A stretch of DNA of 64,000 nt, taken from NCBI GenBank assembly GCA_019794795.1, contig JAIMFC010000005.1, forward strand, positions 62,001 through 126,000, in the 5' to 3' direction. Shown one piece after another: positions 24,853-35,566 of this stretch. Made by a program: the position numbers and the translations under genes. The notes under the pieces are model-generated. The model did no database searches, was not told the origin of the DNA, and saw only the letters and a list, made by a program, of their open reading frames with translations. Origin of the DNA: Streptococcus gallolyticus (GTDB taxonomy: Bacteria > Bacillota > Bacilli > Lactobacillales > Streptococcaceae). Position 1 is the stretch's first letter; the number at the start of each line of letters is the position of its first letter.

Positions 24853-26946
24853 CTATTTCACTTTTTCCTCTTCGTAGTCACCATTTGGACAGACGACTTG
24901 CTTACCTCCGCCACGGACTTTCTTTTCAACGAGGTAGTGATCACATTTTGGACAAGCGCGTCCAACTGGCTTATCCCAAGAAGTGAATTCACACTCGGGA
25001 TAGCGATCACAGCCGTAGAAAATTCGATTTCGCTTGCTCTTGCGTTCAATGACTTGTCCTTTTTGACAATCTGGGCAGACAACACCGATTTCCTTAGTGA
25101 TTTGCTTGGTATTGCGACAATCTGGGAAATTACTACATGCATAGAATTTTCCGAAACGCCCCAGCTTGATGACCATTGGATGACCACAGACGTCGCAATC
25201 AAATCCAGCTGGTTCATCTTTAATCTGAATTTTTTCCATTTCAGACTCGGCTTTTGTCAATTCCACTTGGAATGGTTTGTAAAACTCATCAATGACCTTC
25301 TGCCACTGCTCTTGACCAATCTCCACATCATCCAGCTTCTGCTCCATTTCAGCCGTAAATGCCACGTTGACAATGTCTGGGAAGAATTCAACGATGAGTT
25401 TGTTAACAATCTCCCCCAGCTCTGTTGGTTCAAAGCGTTTCGCAGCTAATTTGACATAATAGCGCTTCTGAATCGTTTCAATAGTTGGTGCATAGGTTGA
25501 TGGACGGCCAACTCCATTTTCTTCCAGTGTTTTGATGAGAGTGGCTTCTGAATAGCGAGCTGGTGGTTGTGTAAAATGTTGTTCGGGATTGGTTGTCGAG
25601 CGGACAACGGTATCTCCTTTTTCCATATCAGGCAACATTTTATTTTTATCAGAGTCATTGTAGACAGCCATGTAACCATCGAATTTGACCTGACTTCCGT
25701 TAGCAGAGAATTGAACACCATTTTGTTCCAAGCTGACTTTCATCGTATCAAAGATAGCGGCGGTCATTTGGCTAGCCACAAATCGATTCCAGATAAGCGT
25801 GTAGAGCTTGAGCTGGTCTTTATCCAAGTGACGAGCGATGGATTCTGGTGTCAAAAAGACATTTGACGGACGAATAGCTTCGTGGGCATCCTGAGCACCT
25901 GCAGCATTGCGAATACGATTGCCGTGCTTAGAATATTTTTCGCCGAAGTGCTCTGTAATAAAGTCTGCTGCCTGAGCTTGGGCGACAGGACTAATACGTG
26001 TTGAGTCTGTACGCATGTAGGTGATGAGACCTTGTGTACCACCAGAACCAACATTGATCCCCTCATATAATTGTTGGGCAACCATCATGGTCTTACGTGT
26101 ACGGAAATTGATCTTGTTGGCTGCATCCATTTGCATGGTAGAGGTTGTGTATGGGAGCGGTGCATTACGCTTGCGCTCTTTGCGTTCCACCTGCTCTACA
26201 AGGAAATCGTCACCTTTAAGACGAACCAGAACTTCCTTGATCTGATCATTGTTTTCCAACTTCATCTTCTTGCCATCAAGACCGTAGAAGGAAGCTTGGA
26301 ATTTCTTCGTACCTTTTTTGAAAGTGGCATCAATTGTCCAGTACTCTTCTGGTTGGAAATTGTTGATTTCATTTTCTCGGTCAATAATCAGCTTCAATGC
26401 AACGGATTGTACCCGACCAGCAGATAAGCCTTTTTTGACTTTCTTCCAAAGAATTGGTGAAATGGAATACCCCACAATGCGGTCCAAAACACGACGGGCT
26501 TGCTGTGCGTCCACCAAGTATCGGTTAATCACGCGCGGTTCCTTAAAGGCATTTTTAACAGCATCCTTCGTGATTTCGTTGAAAACAACACGGTTGGCAT
26601 CTTTTTCATCCAAACCAAGAATGTGCGACAAATGCCAGGAAATGGCTTCTCCTTCACGGTCCGGGTCACTTGCCAAATAGACTTTCTTAGCATTTTTAGC
26701 TTCTTTTTTCAAAGAATTGATGAGTGGTCCTTTACCACGAATATTGATATATTGCGGTTCATAGTTGTTTTCAAAGTCAATGGACATGGTTGACTTTTTC
26801 AAATCACGGATATGTCCAACGGATGCGACAACCTTATAATTTCTCCCTAGATATTTTTCAATCGTCTTGGCTTTGGCAGGAGACTCCACGATCACCAAGT
26901 TTTTTTGTGTAGTAGATTTTTTCTTACTAGCTGTTTTTGTAGCCAT
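24853..26946 (-). CDS. topA: DNA topoisomerase I
   Basis: Type IA topoisomerase relaxing negative supercoils. The start [10 protein letters not shown] (26946) has GAAGG 8 bases upstream; an in-frame ATG 30 bases earlier lacks one. The Toprim domain shows [15 protein letters not shown] (about residues 19-33) and SDPDREGEA. The active tyrosine is in [12 protein letters not shown] (about 310). Three C-terminal zinc-ribbon repeats follow: CDVCGHP, CPDCQKG and CPKCDHY with their second cysteine pairs, the last ribbon ending CPNGD with only three cysteines. It is 697 residues. dprA lies upstream in the same direction. Confidence 0.97.
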   Translation of the reverse strand: MATKTASKKKSTTQKNLVIVESPAKAKTIEKYLGRNYKVVASVGHIRDLKKSTMSIDFENNYEPQYINIRGKGPLINSLKKEAKNAKKVYLASDPDREGEAISWHLSHILGLDEKDANRVVFNEITKDAVKNAFKEPRVINRYLVDAQQARRVLDRIVGYSISPILWKKVKKGLSAGRVQSVALKLIIDRENEINNFQPEEYWTIDATFKKGTKKFQASFYGLDGKKMKLENNDQIKEVLVRLKGDDFLVEQVERKERKRNAPLPYTTSTMQMDAANKINFRTRKTMMVAQQLYEGINVGSGGTQGLITYMRTDSTRISPVAQAQAADFITEHFGEKYSKHGNRIRNAAGAQDAHEAIRPSNVFLTPESIARHLDKDQLKLYTLIWNRFVASQMTAAIFDTMKVSLEQNGVQFSANGSQVKFDGYMAVYNDSDKNKMLPDMEKGDTVVRSTTNPEQHFTQPPARYSEATLIKTLEENGVGRPSTYAPTIETIQKRYYVKLAAKRFEPTELGEIVNKLIVEFFPDIVNVAFTAEMEQKLDDVEIGQEQWQKVIDEFYKPFQVELTKAESEMEKIQIKDEPAGFDCDVCGHPMVIKLGRFGKFYACSNFPDCRNTKQITKEIGVVCPDCQKGQVIERKSKRNRIFYGCDRYPECEFTSWDKPVGRACPKCDHYLVEKKVRGGGKQVVCPNGDYEEEKVK

Positions 26947-26980
26947 CTTTGTACCTTCAAATAAATTTAACTTCACAAAG

Positions 26981-27007
26981 AATATACTATTTTTAGGTAT
27001 GTGTCAA
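26981..27007 (-). promoter_or_regulatory. Probable topA promoter
   Basis: On the minus strand TTGACA (27002-27007), a 15-base spacer and TATATT (26981-26986). The spacer is short; a -10 shifted by one base is possible. Confidence 0.5.
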
Positions 27008-27037
27008 GATTTTTATTTTCCTATAGGAAAACTTGGT

Positions 27038-27880
27038 TTAATAAAAGTACTCTGAAAGGATGTCCATGCCTGATGTGGTGCACTTTGCCCCTTCTTTTAT
27101 CAAATGATGGCAACCTTCTGAATTTCCCTCCAAAATGGATCCTGGAACTGCAAATACATCTCGCCCTTCTTCCATAGCTCGCTCACAGGTAATCAGACTT
27201 CCTGATCGCATTTTAGCCTCTACAACAGCAACTCCCTGACTGAGCCCCGCGATAATGCGATTCCGCTCCGGGAAATGGAACTTTTTTGGTTCTTCACCGA
27301 CGGGATATTCTGTTAATAATAAGTGATGCTTAGCGATGTAATCTTGCAGTTCTTTATTTTCTTTGGGGTAGTAGGTGTCCAGACCACAACCGATAACAGC
27401 GATTGTTTTCCCACCATTCTTCAAGCAGGCAATGTGAGCTGCCGTATCAATCCCTCTTGCCAATCCGCTGACAATGACAAAGCGATTATCCAGTTCATTG
27501 ACAATTTTCTTAACCGATCCAGTACCTATCTTACTGGCATTTCGTGAACCGACAACTCCTAATTTGCTCTCTTCCAGTAAGTCTAAATTTCCTAGGTAAA
27601 AAAGCAAGACAGGTGGATTGTAGATTTTCCTCAGCTCCAAAGGGTAAATATCATCCAAAATTGAAAACGAGGGATAGCAATTAAATTCCTCGCGGCACTC
27701 TTTTGTATCAATATTTTTATAAGTTTCAATGAAAAGTGTTGGATTTTTGCACTCGGAGACAACCGCCATATCCCGCACGCTCAATTTTTTCGGGTTGGAT
27801 TGGGCATACTCTAAAATCTTATTGATATTGAGATTGGTCAGCCCAGCTTTTTTTAATTTAAAAATTTCAAAATTATTCAT
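27038..27880 (-). CDS. dprA: DNA-processing protein DprA (Smf)
   Basis: Loads RecA on incoming single-stranded DNA in natural transformation. The start MNNFEIFKLK (27880) is preferred because GGAGG lies 6 bases upstream; the ATG at 27886 abuts it. The Rossmann-like core has GVVGSRNAS (about residues 112-120) and SGLARGIDTAAH (about 140-151), then PKENKELQ and RNRIIAGLS. Length 280 fits streptococcal DprA. It seems intact, in line with competence potential. A palindrome TTTTCCTATAGGAAAA (27016-27031) lies after the stop. Confidence 0.95.
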   Translation of the reverse strand: MNNFEIFKLKKAGLTNLNINKILEYAQSNPKKLSVRDMAVVSECKNPTLFIETYKNIDTKECREEFNCYPSFSILDDIYPLELRKIYNPPVLLFYLGNLDLLEESKLGVVGSRNASKIGTGSVKKIVNELDNRFVIVSGLARGIDTAAHIACLKNGGKTIAVIGCGLDTYYPKENKELQDYIAKHHLLLTEYPVGEEPKKFHFPERNRIIAGLSQGVAVVEAKMRSGSLITCERAMEEGRDVFAVPGSILEGNSEGCHHLIKEGAKCTTSGMDILSEYFY

Positions 27881-27905
27881 AAACATCCTCCACCTTATCT
27901 ATTCG

Positions 27906-27933
27906 AAAAAAATCCCGCATTTTCAGCGAGATT
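27906..27933 (-). terminator. Terminator between rnhB and dprA
   Basis: Minus strand AATCTCGC / GCGGGATT with one wobble and a 7-base loop, followed by TTTTT. It touches the rnhB stop. Confidence 0.7.
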
Positions 27934-28700
27934 TAATCTTTTATCATAGATTTTACAGGTTCAAAGGTTTTCCGATGAATAGGTGTAATCCCCAATGTTT
28001 CCAGACCTGCTAAATGTTTCTTGGTTCCATATCCTGCATTCTGGGCAAAATCATAACCTGGAAACTGATTGTCAAATTCAGTCATCATCTGATCGCGCGT
28101 GACTTTTGCAACGATGGAGGCCGCTGCGATAGACAAACTGTTGGCATCCCCTTTTATGATAGAGTGCTGAGGAAGGTTGATATCTAATTTCATAGCATCA
28201 ATTAGGAGAGCCTGAGGCTGAGGATTCAGCTGAGATAAAGCCTCTAACATGGCTAATTTTGTTGCTTCATAGATATTGACTTGGTCAATGACATCCTGAT
28301 CCCTGATTCCAATTCCTACTGCTACTGCTTGCTCTAAAACTTGTTCATAGATTTCAATATGTTTTTTCTTGGGAATTTTTTTGGAATCATTGAGACCCTT
28401 GATTTTACAATTTTTTGGCAAAATAACAGCTGCTGCCACAACTGGACCTGCTAGGGGGCCACGGCCAACTTCATCAATACCTGCGATGAGATCCAACCCT
28501 TGCTTATAGAGTTCTTTTTCGTAGCGCAGCATTTCTTCCAAACGATCCTCTTCATCCAAGTCAGCCTGGATTTCTTTTTTTCGCTTGGCAATGGCTTTTT
28601 GAACTCCTGCTCGACTATCCTCTGAAAATACATCAAAGCGATTGTCATTGAGGTCAGTGATTTCTGCTAGAATTGCTGAAATTCCCTTAATCGTTTGCAT
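27933..28700 (-). CDS. rnhB: Ribonuclease HII
   Basis: Removes ribonucleotides and RNA from RNA-DNA hybrids. The signature [20 protein letters not shown] starts at about residue 74 with catalytic Asp/Glu, and a further Asp lies in LIDAMKLD. The N-terminal ~70-residue extension (start [13 protein letters not shown]) is the substrate-binding domain typical of Firmicute RNase HII. The start at 28700 lies inside the end of rbgA, so the two are coupled. Confidence 0.95.
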   Translation of the reverse strand: MQTIKGISAILAEITDLNDNRFDVFSEDSRAGVQKAIAKRKKEIQADLDEEDRLEEMLRYEKELYKQGLDLIAGIDEVGRGPLAGPVVAAAVILPKNCKIKGLNDSKKIPKKKHIEIYEQVLEQAVAVGIGIRDQDVIDQVNIYEATKLAMLEALSQLNPQPQALLIDAMKLDINLPQHSIIKGDANSLSIAAASIVAKVTRDQMMTEFDNQFPGYDFAQNAGYGTKKHLAGLETLGITPIHRKTFEPVKSMIKD

Positions 28701-29535
28701 GGTCAGCCACACGATCTAGGGTATACAAGCCCAATTTTCCGTCACGAATTTCCTTAACAAAGAGGTTGTAAAAGCGGTCATAATCATCACGGAAGCCTAG
28801 TTTTTGTGTCATATCCATGATAATTTCTGGCGTTTCATCTTCCAAATTCATTTGCTTAAAGCGGTCTTTAAGGCGATTTGGATAGTAGGTTTTGAAGTAA
28901 TTCAACCCGAAAATCGTAACTTCATCCATGGGCAGGAGCTGGTCTTTGATAGCGCCTGTCAGAGCCAATTTCATAGCTACTTCTTGGTCTTCGAATTTGG
29001 GCCAGAGGATACCAGGTGTGTCCAAAATTTCCAAATCTTTGTTCGACTTAAGCCACTGTTGTCCTTTGGTCACGCCAGGTTTATTGCCGACAACAGCAAT
29101 CTTCTTCCCAGCTAAACGGTTCATGAGCGTAGATTTTCCAGCATTTGGAATACCGATAATCATGGTCCGCAAGGTTTCGATTTGAATGCCACGTTCCCGA
29201 TGACGAGCAATTTTGTCAGCCATCAAAGCTTTGGCAGCATCCGTCACTTTTTTGACTGTTGACTGCTCTTTTGAATTGATGCAAAGAGTCTTAACTCCCT
29301 GCTTTTCATAAAATTGTTGCCATTCTTTGGTTAAAATTGGGTCTGCCAAATCAGATTTGTTGAGAATCATGAGCTTGGGCTTATCGCCAACAATTTTAGT
29401 TAACATAGGATTTTGACTGGATAGAGGCAAACGAGCGTCCACCAAAATGGTTACAAAATCTACAAATTTAATATTTTCTTGTACTTGGCGTCTGGCCTTG
29501 GACATATGTCCAGGAAACCATTGAATTACTGCCAT
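28687..29535 (-). CDS. rbgA: Ribosome biogenesis GTPase RbgA (YlqF)
   Basis: Assembles the 50S subunit. The GTPase motifs are circularly permuted, as in the family: G4 LNKSDLADP (about residues 58-66) precedes G1 [10 protein letters not shown] (about 129-138) and G3 DTPGILWP (about 174-181). The C-terminal ANTAR-like helical domain follows. Length 282 is normal. It overlaps rnhB by 14 bases. Confidence 0.95.
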   Translation of the reverse strand: MAVIQWFPGHMSKARRQVQENIKFVDFVTILVDARLPLSSQNPMLTKIVGDKPKLMILNKSDLADPILTKEWQQFYEKQGVKTLCINSKEQSTVKKVTDAAKALMADKIARHRERGIQIETLRTMIIGIPNAGKSTLMNRLAGKKIAVVGNKPGVTKGQQWLKSNKDLEILDTPGILWPKFEDQEVAMKLALTGAIKDQLLPMDEVTIFGLNYFKTYYPNRLKDRFKQMNLEDETPEIIMDMTQKLGFRDDYDRFYNLFVKEIRDGKLGLYTLDRVADHAND

Positions 29536-29583
29536 TGTTATTTCTTCCTTTCTGAATCATACTCTTGGTCAACATTTGAGCGA

Positions 29584-29838
29584 CTAATAAATATCTCTAC
29601 GATGACCAACTTCTAGTCCAAGAATGATTAATTCCTCGTCTTGAATGTTTACAATCACCCGATAATCACCGATACGATAGCGCCATTGACCTGAACGATT
29701 GGCGACTAGTCCTTTCCCTTTAGCACGAGGGGATTCTGTAATGCCCTCAAGATAGACTTTAATTCTTCTTTTGACAAAAGGGTCTAATTTCTTAAACTGT
29801 TTGGCAAATGTTGGAGTTGGTATCAGCTTATAAGTCAT
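29584..29838 (-). CDS. RelE/YafQ-family toxin (mRNA interferase)
   Basis: An 84-residue basic protein with the RelE/ParE fold pattern: LIPTPTFAKQFKKLDPFVK at the N-terminus, then RYRIGDYRVIVNIQDEELII and the C-terminal GHRRDIY. RelE members cleave mRNA on the ribosome. It overlaps its antitoxin gene by 11 bases, so both come from one transcript with the antitoxin first. A RelE rather than ParE activity is inferred from the GHRxxIY end. Confidence 0.85.
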   Translation of the reverse strand: MTYKLIPTPTFAKQFKKLDPFVKRRIKVYLEGITESPRAKGKGLVANRSGQWRYRIGDYRVIVNIQDEELIILGLEVGHRRDIY

Positions 29839-30043
29839 CCCAGCTTAAAACCTCTCCGCCATTTGATAAATATTCTTCGTACTCAGTCAAGCGCATATCT
29901 GCTACCTTGGCATCATATTCTTCCTCTAAAATTTCTAAGGTCTTTGTTCGTATCAACTCAGACAAGGAAACACCTTCAAATTTTGCCATTGCTTGCATGA
30001 ATGCTTTATCTGCTTCAGATACTTTCAATGTAATAGTTGTCAT
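29828..30043 (-). CDS. RelB-like antitoxin (DUF6290 type)
   Basis: A 71-residue protein with an N-terminal ribbon-helix-helix pattern (TTITLKVSEADKAFMQAMA and GVSLSELIRTKTLEILEEE) and an acidic C-terminus that would wrap the toxin. It is the first gene of the pair. A GGAGAACGGCC ribosome-binding region precedes the ATG. It probably represses its own promoter through the tandem repeat at 30061-30082. Confidence 0.85.
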   Translation of the reverse strand: MTTITLKVSEADKAFMQAMAKFEGVSLSELIRTKTLEILEEEYDAKVADMRLTEYEEYLSNGGEVLSWDDL

Positions 30044-30060
30044 GGCCGTTCTCCTTTAGT

Positions 30061-30100
30061 ATGGTAACACCATGGTAACACCATGACTGCAAAAAGTCAA
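30061..30100 (-). promoter_or_regulatory. Promoter and tandem operator of the toxin-antitoxin pair
   Basis: Minus-strand TTGACT (30095-30100), 17-base spacer and TACCAT (30072-30077). Two exact 11-bp tandem copies of ATGGTAACACC (30061-30071, 30072-30082) overlap the -10 box and start point, as expected for autorepression by a ribbon-helix-helix antitoxin. Confidence 0.6.
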
Positions 30101-30182
30101 GTAAACAGGTAAATACTGACGTGGTCTATTGCCTGGCTCAGCTTTTTACGATAAAATGAAGGCAAAGAACTGGAGGTCTCTC

Positions 30183-30917
30183 ATGCGTGATAATCATTTA
30201 CACACCTACTTCTCTTACGACGCCGATGCCAACTTTGAGGATTACCTTGACCATTTTGACGGCGACATTGTCACTACCGAGCACTTTGATATGTCCAACC
30301 CTTACTCTGGTCAGGACGATGTCCCCGCTTATGAGGCTTATTGTGCCAAAACAGCAGAGCTGACTGAAAAATACGGTCCTCGTATCAAAAAAGGGATTGA
30401 AATCGGCTACTACCAACCCCGAGAAAATGATATCTTGACCTACTTAGCAGACAAGGATTTTGACCTAAAGCTCCTCTCTGTCCACCACAATGGTATCAAT
30501 GATTATCTGGATGATGAAGTAGCTGCTATGGATAAATTTGTTATCATCGAGGAATACTTACCTATGCTGGAATATGCTATTGGGCGTGTTGATGCTCAGG
30601 TGCTGGCACATTTTGACTATGGATTCCGAAAATTTGATGTTTCCGTGGAAGAGTTGTCAAGATATGAAGACCAGCTCCGATCTATTTTTCAAAAAATGAT
30701 AGATCACAATCTTGCTTTTGAACTAAATAGCAAGTCCATGTACCTCTACCATCATGAACACCTCTACCGATACGCTTTGGAGCTCTTACGCGACCTTGGT
30801 TGCAAGAAATATTCTATTGGTTCTGACGGACATAAATTAGAACATTTTCGTTTAGAATTTCCTCGTATCCAAGAACTTTTGGATGAGTTTGGGATTAGCG
30901 AGGATAGGATTCTTTAG
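30183..30917 (+). CDS. hisK: Histidinol-phosphatase, PHP family (HisJ type)
   Basis: Dephosphorylates histidinol phosphate, the penultimate step before HisD in histidine synthesis. The 244-residue protein starts MRDNHLHTYFSYD (GGAGG 6 bases upstream at 30172-30176) with the PHP metal motif HLH at residues 5-7; further metal ligands are in TTEHFD, EIGYY, VHHN (about 101-104), HFDYG and GSDGHKL. It is transcribed toward the his operon and shares a bidirectional terminator with it. It supplies the one step not encoded in the operon. Confidence 0.92.
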   Translation: MRDNHLHTYFSYDADANFEDYLDHFDGDIVTTEHFDMSNPYSGQDDVPAYEAYCAKTAELTEKYGPRIKKGIEIGYYQPRENDILTYLADKDFDLKLLSVHHNGINDYLDDEVAAMDKFVIIEEYLPMLEYAIGRVDAQVLAHFDYGFRKFDVSVEELSRYEDQLRSIFQKMIDHNLAFELNSKSMYLYHHEHLYRYALELLRDLGCKKYSIGSDGHKLEHFRLEFPRIQELLDEFGISEDRIL

Positions 30918-30925
30918 ACAAACGA

Positions 30926-30954
30926 AAAGGCAGAGCTAGAGTCGTTCTGCCTTT
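30926..30954. terminator. Bidirectional terminator between hisK and hisE
   Basis: AAAGGCAGA / TCTGCCTTT (9 bp) with an 11-base loop, lying between the convergent hisK and his operon ends. Confidence 0.75.
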
Positions 30955-30959
30955 CATGT

Positions 30960-31274
30960 TTAATAATTCGTAATCTCAGCTCTGTCATGTACCTTGCTTT
31001 GCTTGCCTTGACGGGCTTGTAGAACTGCTTCGACATCTTCCAAAGCCACACCTGTTTCAACTAACATAACCGCTAGGTGATAAAGCAGGTCTGCTGTTTC
31101 TTTGGCAATCTCGGTCTTGTCAGCATTCTTGGCAGCGATGACCACTTCAGTGGCTTCTTCGCCAACTTTCTTGAGAATTTTGTCCAATCCTTTATTGTAA
31201 AGATAATTAGTATAAGAGCCCTCTTTAGGGTTCTTTTTTCGGTCTTGGGCTTCTTGGTATAGGGGTTCTAGCAT
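30960..31274 (-). CDS. hisE: Phosphoribosyl-ATP pyrophosphatase
   Basis: Second step of histidine synthesis (PR-ATP to PR-AMP). A 104-residue all-alpha MazG-like protein with KVGEEATEVVIAAKN (about residues 37-51) and the metal-binding ETADLLYHLAVML. Last gene of the his operon; separate from hisI, while many bacteria have a fused hisIE. Confidence 0.94.
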   Translation of the reverse strand: MLEPLYQEAQDRKKNPKEGSYTNYLYNKGLDKILKKVGEEATEVVIAAKNADKTEIAKETADLLYHLAVMLVETGVALEDVEAVLQARQGKQSKVHDRAEITNY

Positions 31275-31286
31275 AGAAATTCCTTT

Positions 31287-31613
31287 CTAATTGAGGTCAA
31301 TAGGGGTGAAAAAGCAAGAATAGGCACCCGTATGACAGGCTGCTCCTGTTTGTTTCACTTCAGCTAAGAGAGTGTCTTGGTCACAATCGGTTGACAGGCC
31401 GACTACATCTTGGTAGTGTCCGCTGGTTGCTCCCTTGTGCCAGATTTCTTGGCGCGAGCGACTCCAGTAGTGCATTTGTTTGGTCTTTTTCGTCTGCTCA
31501 AAGGCTTCTTCATTCATGTATGCCAGCATGAGGACTTGCTTGGTCTTATGATCAGTGACAATAACAGGCATGAGACCATCTTGCTTGTCAAAATCAAGTT
31601 TGATAGCTGTCAT
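31287..31613 (-). CDS. hisI: Phosphoribosyl-AMP cyclohydrolase
   Basis: Third step (PR-AMP to ProFAR). 108 residues; zinc/magnesium ligands are visible in STDCDQDT (about 75-82) and the cysteine pair of [11 protein letters not shown]. The [13 protein letters not shown] and [13 protein letters not shown] segments are typical. It overlaps hisF by 4 bases. Confidence 0.95.
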   Translation of the reverse strand: MTAIKLDFDKQDGLMPVIVTDHKTKQVLMLAYMNEEAFEQTKKTKQMHYWSRSRQEIWHKGATSGHYQDVVGLSTDCDQDTLLAEVKQTGAACHTGAYSCFFTPIDLN

Positions 31614-32368
31614 AGACGTACCTCCAAACCTGCTTCTGCCATGGCTTTCTTGGTGTCAGCGATAGCAATTTCCCCATAATGAAAAATAGAGGCAGCTAAG
31701 GCGCCCGTGGCAGGGGTCTGCTGGAAAACCTCCACCATGTGTTTGATGGTTCCTGCACCGCCTGAAGCGATGATGGGCACATTGACCACGCTGGCAACAG
31801 CATTGAGCATGTCAATGTCAAAGCCCGACTTGGTGCCATCCTTGTCCATGGAGGTCAGGAGAATCTCACCAGCCCCCAAGTGCACAGCCTCGCGCGCCCA
31901 ATCCACCAAATCACGGCCCGTATTCTTTCGCCCACCAGCCACATAGACCTGCCAGGTACCGTCTGTTTCCTTGCGGGCATCGATGGCCACCACAACACAC
32001 TGACTGCCAAATTTTTTCGCGCAATCTGCAATCAGCTGAGGATTGGCTAGCGCTGAGGAATTGACGGCGACCTTGTCCGCGCCAGCCTTGAGCATCTTGC
32101 TCATGTCCTCAATCGAGCGAATACCTCCGCCAACTGTGAAGGGAATGAAAACCTGGTCAGCCACGCGCCGCACCATTTCCACAGTCGTGACTCGTTCTTC
32201 ATGAGTTGCTGTGATATCTAGGAAAACTAACTCGTCACAACCTGCTTCATAATAAGCTTTAGCTGAGTCAACAGGGTCACCAACGTCGGTCAGGTTGATA
32301 AAATTAACCCCCTTGACCACGCGCCCGTCCTTTACATCCAAGCAAGGAATAATCCGTTTTTTGAGCAT
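31610..32368 (-). CDS. hisF: Imidazole glycerol phosphate synthase cyclase subunit
   Basis: Forms IGP and AICAR from PRFAR and ammonia delivered by HisH. A TIM barrel of 252 residues starting [17 protein letters not shown], with catalytic Asp11 in LDVKDG and a second Asp in [11 protein letters not shown] (about 173-183). It lies 3 bases after hisA. Confidence 0.96.
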   Translation of the reverse strand: MLKKRIIPCLDVKDGRVVKGVNFINLTDVGDPVDSAKAYYEAGCDELVFLDITATHEERVTTVEMVRRVADQVFIPFTVGGGIRSIEDMSKMLKAGADKVAVNSSALANPQLIADCAKKFGSQCVVVAIDARKETDGTWQVYVAGGRKNTGRDLVDWAREAVHLGAGEILLTSMDKDGTKSGFDIDMLNAVASVVNVPIIASGGAGTIKHMVEVFQQTPATGALAASIFHYGEIAIADTKKAMAEAGLEVRL

Positions 32369-32371
32369 AGG

Positions 32372-33091
32372 CTAACCTCCGAATTGTTTGAGCTGGTCCA
32401 GACTAATATTGCCACTGTAGTAAGCTTTACCGACAATGGTTCCAGCAAGGTTCAATTGGTCTAGTTCTTCAAGGTCACTAACTTGAGCAATACCACCTGA
32501 CGCGATGACTTTAGCTGTAGTCAATTTTTCTATCAAGACTTTATAGTGGTCAATATTTGGACCAGTCAAAGTCCCATCGCGGTCAACATCGGTGTAGACA
32601 AAGAGTTGGACACCCATTTTTTCCATGGCTAGGGCTAAATCAACAAAGTTGACAGTGCTAGTTTCCAGCCAACCTTCCGTTGCTACCATGCCACCCTTGG
32701 CGTCAATTCCGATGACAATTTGCTTCGCTCCAAATATTTCAAGGGCTTCTTTAACAAAATCAGGATTTTTAACTGCCATGGAGCCAATAATGACGCGGTC
32801 AATGCCGACGTTGAGATAGTCCTGAATTTGGTCGAGAGTGCGAATACCACCGCCAACCTGCACACCCAATCCTGTCGCTTCTTTGACTGCCGCAATCAAG
32901 TCACGGTTGGTCACTTTGCCATCAAGGGCACCGTCCAAATCTACCACGTGGATAAAATCAATACCTGCATCTTTGAAAATACGAGCTTGTTTGAGAACGT
33001 CAGGATTGACCACTGTTTTTTGAGCAAAGTCACCTTTGAAAAGGCGAACTGCCTGCCCTTCCTTAATATCAATTGCTGGAATAATTTGCAT
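32372..33091 (-). CDS. hisA: ProFAR isomerase (HisA)
   Basis: Amadori isomerase converting ProFAR to PRFAR. TIM barrel of 239 residues with the catalytic Asp in [19 protein letters not shown] (about residues 4-22) and the second Asp in [14 protein letters not shown] (about 164-177). It overlaps hisH by 23 bases. Confidence 0.96.
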   Translation of the reverse strand: MQIIPAIDIKEGQAVRLFKGDFAQKTVVNPDVLKQARIFKDAGIDFIHVVDLDGALDGKVTNRDLIAAVKEATGLGVQVGGGIRTLDQIQDYLNVGIDRVIIGSMAVKNPDFVKEALEIFGAKQIVIGIDAKGGMVATEGWLETSTVNFVDLALAMEKMGVQLFVYTDVDRDGTLTGPNIDHYKVLIEKLTTAKVIASGGIAQVSDLEELDQLNLAGTIVGKAYYSGNISLDQLKQFGG

Positions 33092-33698
33092 AAACCACCT
33101 CTGAAAATACTTTGAGAATGCCTAAGCCCACCTCACCCGATTTTTCAGGGTGAAATTGAGCACCGAAGACCTTTTCCTTATGAATCATAGCTGGCACTGC
33201 TAGGCTATAATCCGCTGTCACATCAATGAATGCTTGTGGCACATCGGTATAAAAAGAGTGAACAAAATAGACCGACTTACCATCAAGATTTCCTGCCAAG
33301 ACTGTTTCTTGAAGGACTGTCAACTCATTCCAGCCCATGTGAGGGACTGGATAGCCAATCTTAGCTTCAATAGGGCGACAGGTTCCTGGAATGAGCCCCA
33401 AGCCCTCAGTTTCTCCGTGTTCCAAGCCCTTGTCTAACAAAATTTGCATGCCTAGGCAGATACCTAGGAGGGGCGTTCCTGTTGCTACAGTTTGCTTGAT
33501 GACAGGAACTAAGCCTCGTTTATTCAGCTCTGCCATTGCGCTTGCAAAAGCGCCCACACCTGGTAAAATCAAACCATCAGCCTGAGCAATGACGGCAGCA
33601 TCTGCCGACAGAACCGCTTCCACACCAATCTGTGCCAGCGCTCGCAGGACATTTGCCGTGTTACCTGCGTCATAATCAATCACTACCATCTTCATCAT
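33069..33698 (-). CDS. hisH: Imidazole glycerol phosphate synthase glutaminase subunit
   Basis: Class I glutamine amidotransferase supplying ammonia to HisF. The start [13 protein letters not shown] at 33698 follows an AAGGAA site. The nucleophile lies in [10 protein letters not shown] (about residues 78-87), the His/Glu dyad in [10 protein letters not shown]. 209 residues. Two bases separate its start from the hisB stop. Confidence 0.95.
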   Translation of the reverse strand: MMKMVVIDYDAGNTANVLRALAQIGVEAVLSADAAVIAQADGLILPGVGAFASAMAELNKRGLVPVIKQTVATGTPLLGICLGMQILLDKGLEHGETEGLGLIPGTCRPIEAKIGYPVPHMGWNELTVLQETVLAGNLDGKSVYFVHSFYTDVPQAFIDVTADYSLAVPAMIHKEKVFGAQFHPEKSGEVGLGILKVFSEVVYANYSSN

Positions 33699-33699
33699 A

Positions 33700-34284
33700 T
33701 CAGAGCATTCCTTTAGTTGAATTGACCCCATGAATTTCGGGGTTTAGGGTAATGGCTTCGCGCAGTGCTCGACCAGTGGCTTTAAAGAGAGACTCTGCCT
33801 TGTGGTGGTTATTTTTTCCGTGTAAAACCTTCACATGCAGATTCATCTGGACATTGAAGGCTAAAGCTTGGAAAAATTCTTCCACCAACTCCGTGTCAAA
33901 ATTCCCTAGAGTCGGATTGGTAAAATCGCAATCGAAAACCAAATAGCTGCGCCCAGACAAATCCAAACTAGCCATGCCCAGCGTTTCATCCATGGGAACA
34001 AAAGAGGTTCCGTAGCGGTTGATACCAGCCTTATCACCAAGTGCTTCCTTGATAGCTTGCCCCAGAACAATCCCTACATCTTCTACCGTGTGGTGACTGT
34101 CCACCCAGAGGTCACCGTCTGCCTTCACCACAAGGGAAATGCGAGAGTGGCGAGCGAAAAGGGTCAACATATGGTCAAAAAAAACGACACCTGTCTGAAT
34201 ATCAACAGGTTCCTGGGCCTCCAAATTGAGGGAGAGTTTAATCTTTGTTTCGTAGGTCGTTCGCTCGATACTTGCTTGTCTCAT
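33700..34284 (-). CDS. hisB: Imidazoleglycerol-phosphate dehydratase
   Basis: Mono-functional IGP dehydratase, 194 residues from [14 protein letters not shown]. Metal ligands lie in two related motifs: [11 protein letters not shown] (about residues 63-73) and [13 protein letters not shown] (about 160-172), plus FFDHML. The start at 34284 is chosen for its place just after the hisD stop; an earlier in-frame ATG would sit inside hisD. No phosphatase domain is fused, in line with the separate hisK. Confidence 0.95.
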   Translation of the reverse strand: MRQASIERTTYETKIKLSLNLEAQEPVDIQTGVVFFDHMLTLFARHSRISLVVKADGDLWVDSHHTVEDVGIVLGQAIKEALGDKAGINRYGTSFVPMDETLGMASLDLSGRSYLVFDCDFTNPTLGNFDTELVEEFFQALAFNVQMNLHVKVLHGKNNHHKAESLFKATGRALREAITLNPEIHGVNSTKGML

Positions 34285-34285
34285 C

Positions 34286-35566
34286 TTAATTCTCATTTCT
34301 AACTTCAATAGCCTTAGCGTGGGCTTGCAATCCTTCCGCGTAGGCTAAGGTTGTAATGTCCTTCTCTGCAGCATTGACGGCTGCCTTGCTGTATTGGGTA
34401 TACTGGATGCGTTTGACGAAATCGTGTACGCCAAGGGCTGATGAAAAGCGGCTGGTTGCGGTTGTCGGAAGGACATGGTTGGCACCGGCATAGTAATCCC
34501 CAATAGGTTCGCTAGTGTAGTGCCCCAAGAAGATGGAACCCGCATTTTCTACCTTGTCCAAGTAGTCGTAGGCATTTTCCATGGCGATTTCCAAATGTTC
34601 TGGGGCGACTTGGTTCATGAGCTTAAACATGCTGTCCACATCTGGAGCGATGATGATACGGCCATTATTTTCCACTGACGCACGCGCAATCTCCTGCCTT
34701 GGCAAATCAAGGAGTTGTCTCTGTATTTCATCTTCTACCTGCTCTGCCAATGTTTCCGAGTTCGTCACCAAAATAGCTCGCGCTAAGGTGTCATGTTCAG
34801 CCTGAGACAAGAGGTCCGCCGCCACATACTTGGGATTAGCCGAACTGTCAGCGATAACGCCAATCTCCGAAGGGCCAGCAATCATATCGATGCCCACCAG
34901 TCCATAGACCTGCTTCTTGGCTGTCGCAACAAAAATATTTCCGGGTCCCGTGATTTTATCGACCTTAGGAATAGTTTCCGTGCCATAGGCTAGCGCTGCC
35001 ACCCCTTGGGCACCACCAACTTGATAAATCTTATCCACACCAGTCGACTTGGCCGCCACCAAAATAGCTGGCACAAAGGTTTCCTGAGGTGGCGTAATCA
35101 TGATAATTTCCTTGACCCCTGCAATCTTGGCAGGAATGACATTCATGAGGACAGATGACGGATAGGCTGCCGTTCCACCTGGTACGTAAACACCCACACG
35201 TTCAATCGGGCGGATGATTTGCCCACGAATAACGCCGTCAGAAGGCTGGTCCTCAAAACCAGTCTCTAACTGCTGGCGGTGGTAGGATTCAATGTTTTCC
35301 TTGGCATTTTCAAGGGCTGACAAGACGTCTGAGTCCACATCTTTAAAAGCTTGGTCAATTAAATCTTGCCCCACTTCAAAGTCTTCCAAATCAAGGCCAT
35401 CAAACTGCTTGCTATAGTCACGCAAAGCCTCATCCCCACGGGTCTTAACCGCTTCGATAATATCACGCACAATCGCTTCCACATTTTCATTTTGACGACT
35501 GAGTTCTAGCTGTTCCTGCACCAAAATAGCTGAAATCTCCTGATTACTTCCACTTAATCGTTTCAT
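34286..35566 (-). CDS. hisD: Histidinol dehydrogenase
   Basis: Last two oxidations, L-histidinol to histidine, with two NAD+ and Zn2+. 426 residues; the signature [15 protein letters not shown] is at about 225-239, and the catalytic/zinc His pair in APEHLEI (about 318-324) and the GANHVLPT loop are present. It overlaps hisG by 4 bases. Confidence 0.96.
   Translation of the reverse strand: MKRLSGSNQEISAILVQEQLELSRQNENVEAIVRDIIEAVKTRGDEALRDYSKQFDGLDLEDFEVGQDLIDQAFKDVDSDVLSALENAKENIESYHRQQLETGFEDQPSDGVIRGQIIRPIERVGVYVPGGTAAYPSSVLMNVIPAKIAGVKEIIMITPPQETFVPAILVAAKSTGVDKIYQVGGAQGVAALAYGTETIPKVDKITGPGNIFVATAKKQVYGLVGIDMIAGPSEIGVIADSSANPKYVAADLLSQAEHDTLARAILVTNSETLAEQVEDEIQRQLLDLPRQEIARASVENNGRIIIAPDVDSMFKLMNQVAPEHLEIAMENAYDYLDKVENAGSIFLGHYTSEPIGDYYAGANHVLPTTATSRFSSALGVHDFVKRIQYTQYSKAAVNAAEKDITTLAYAEGLQAHAKAIEVRNEN

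Noticed and set aside
24553..25449. Long rightward open frame opposite topA
   Set aside because: Antisense shadow of the topA coding sequence; the composition is that of a reverse-complemented gene.
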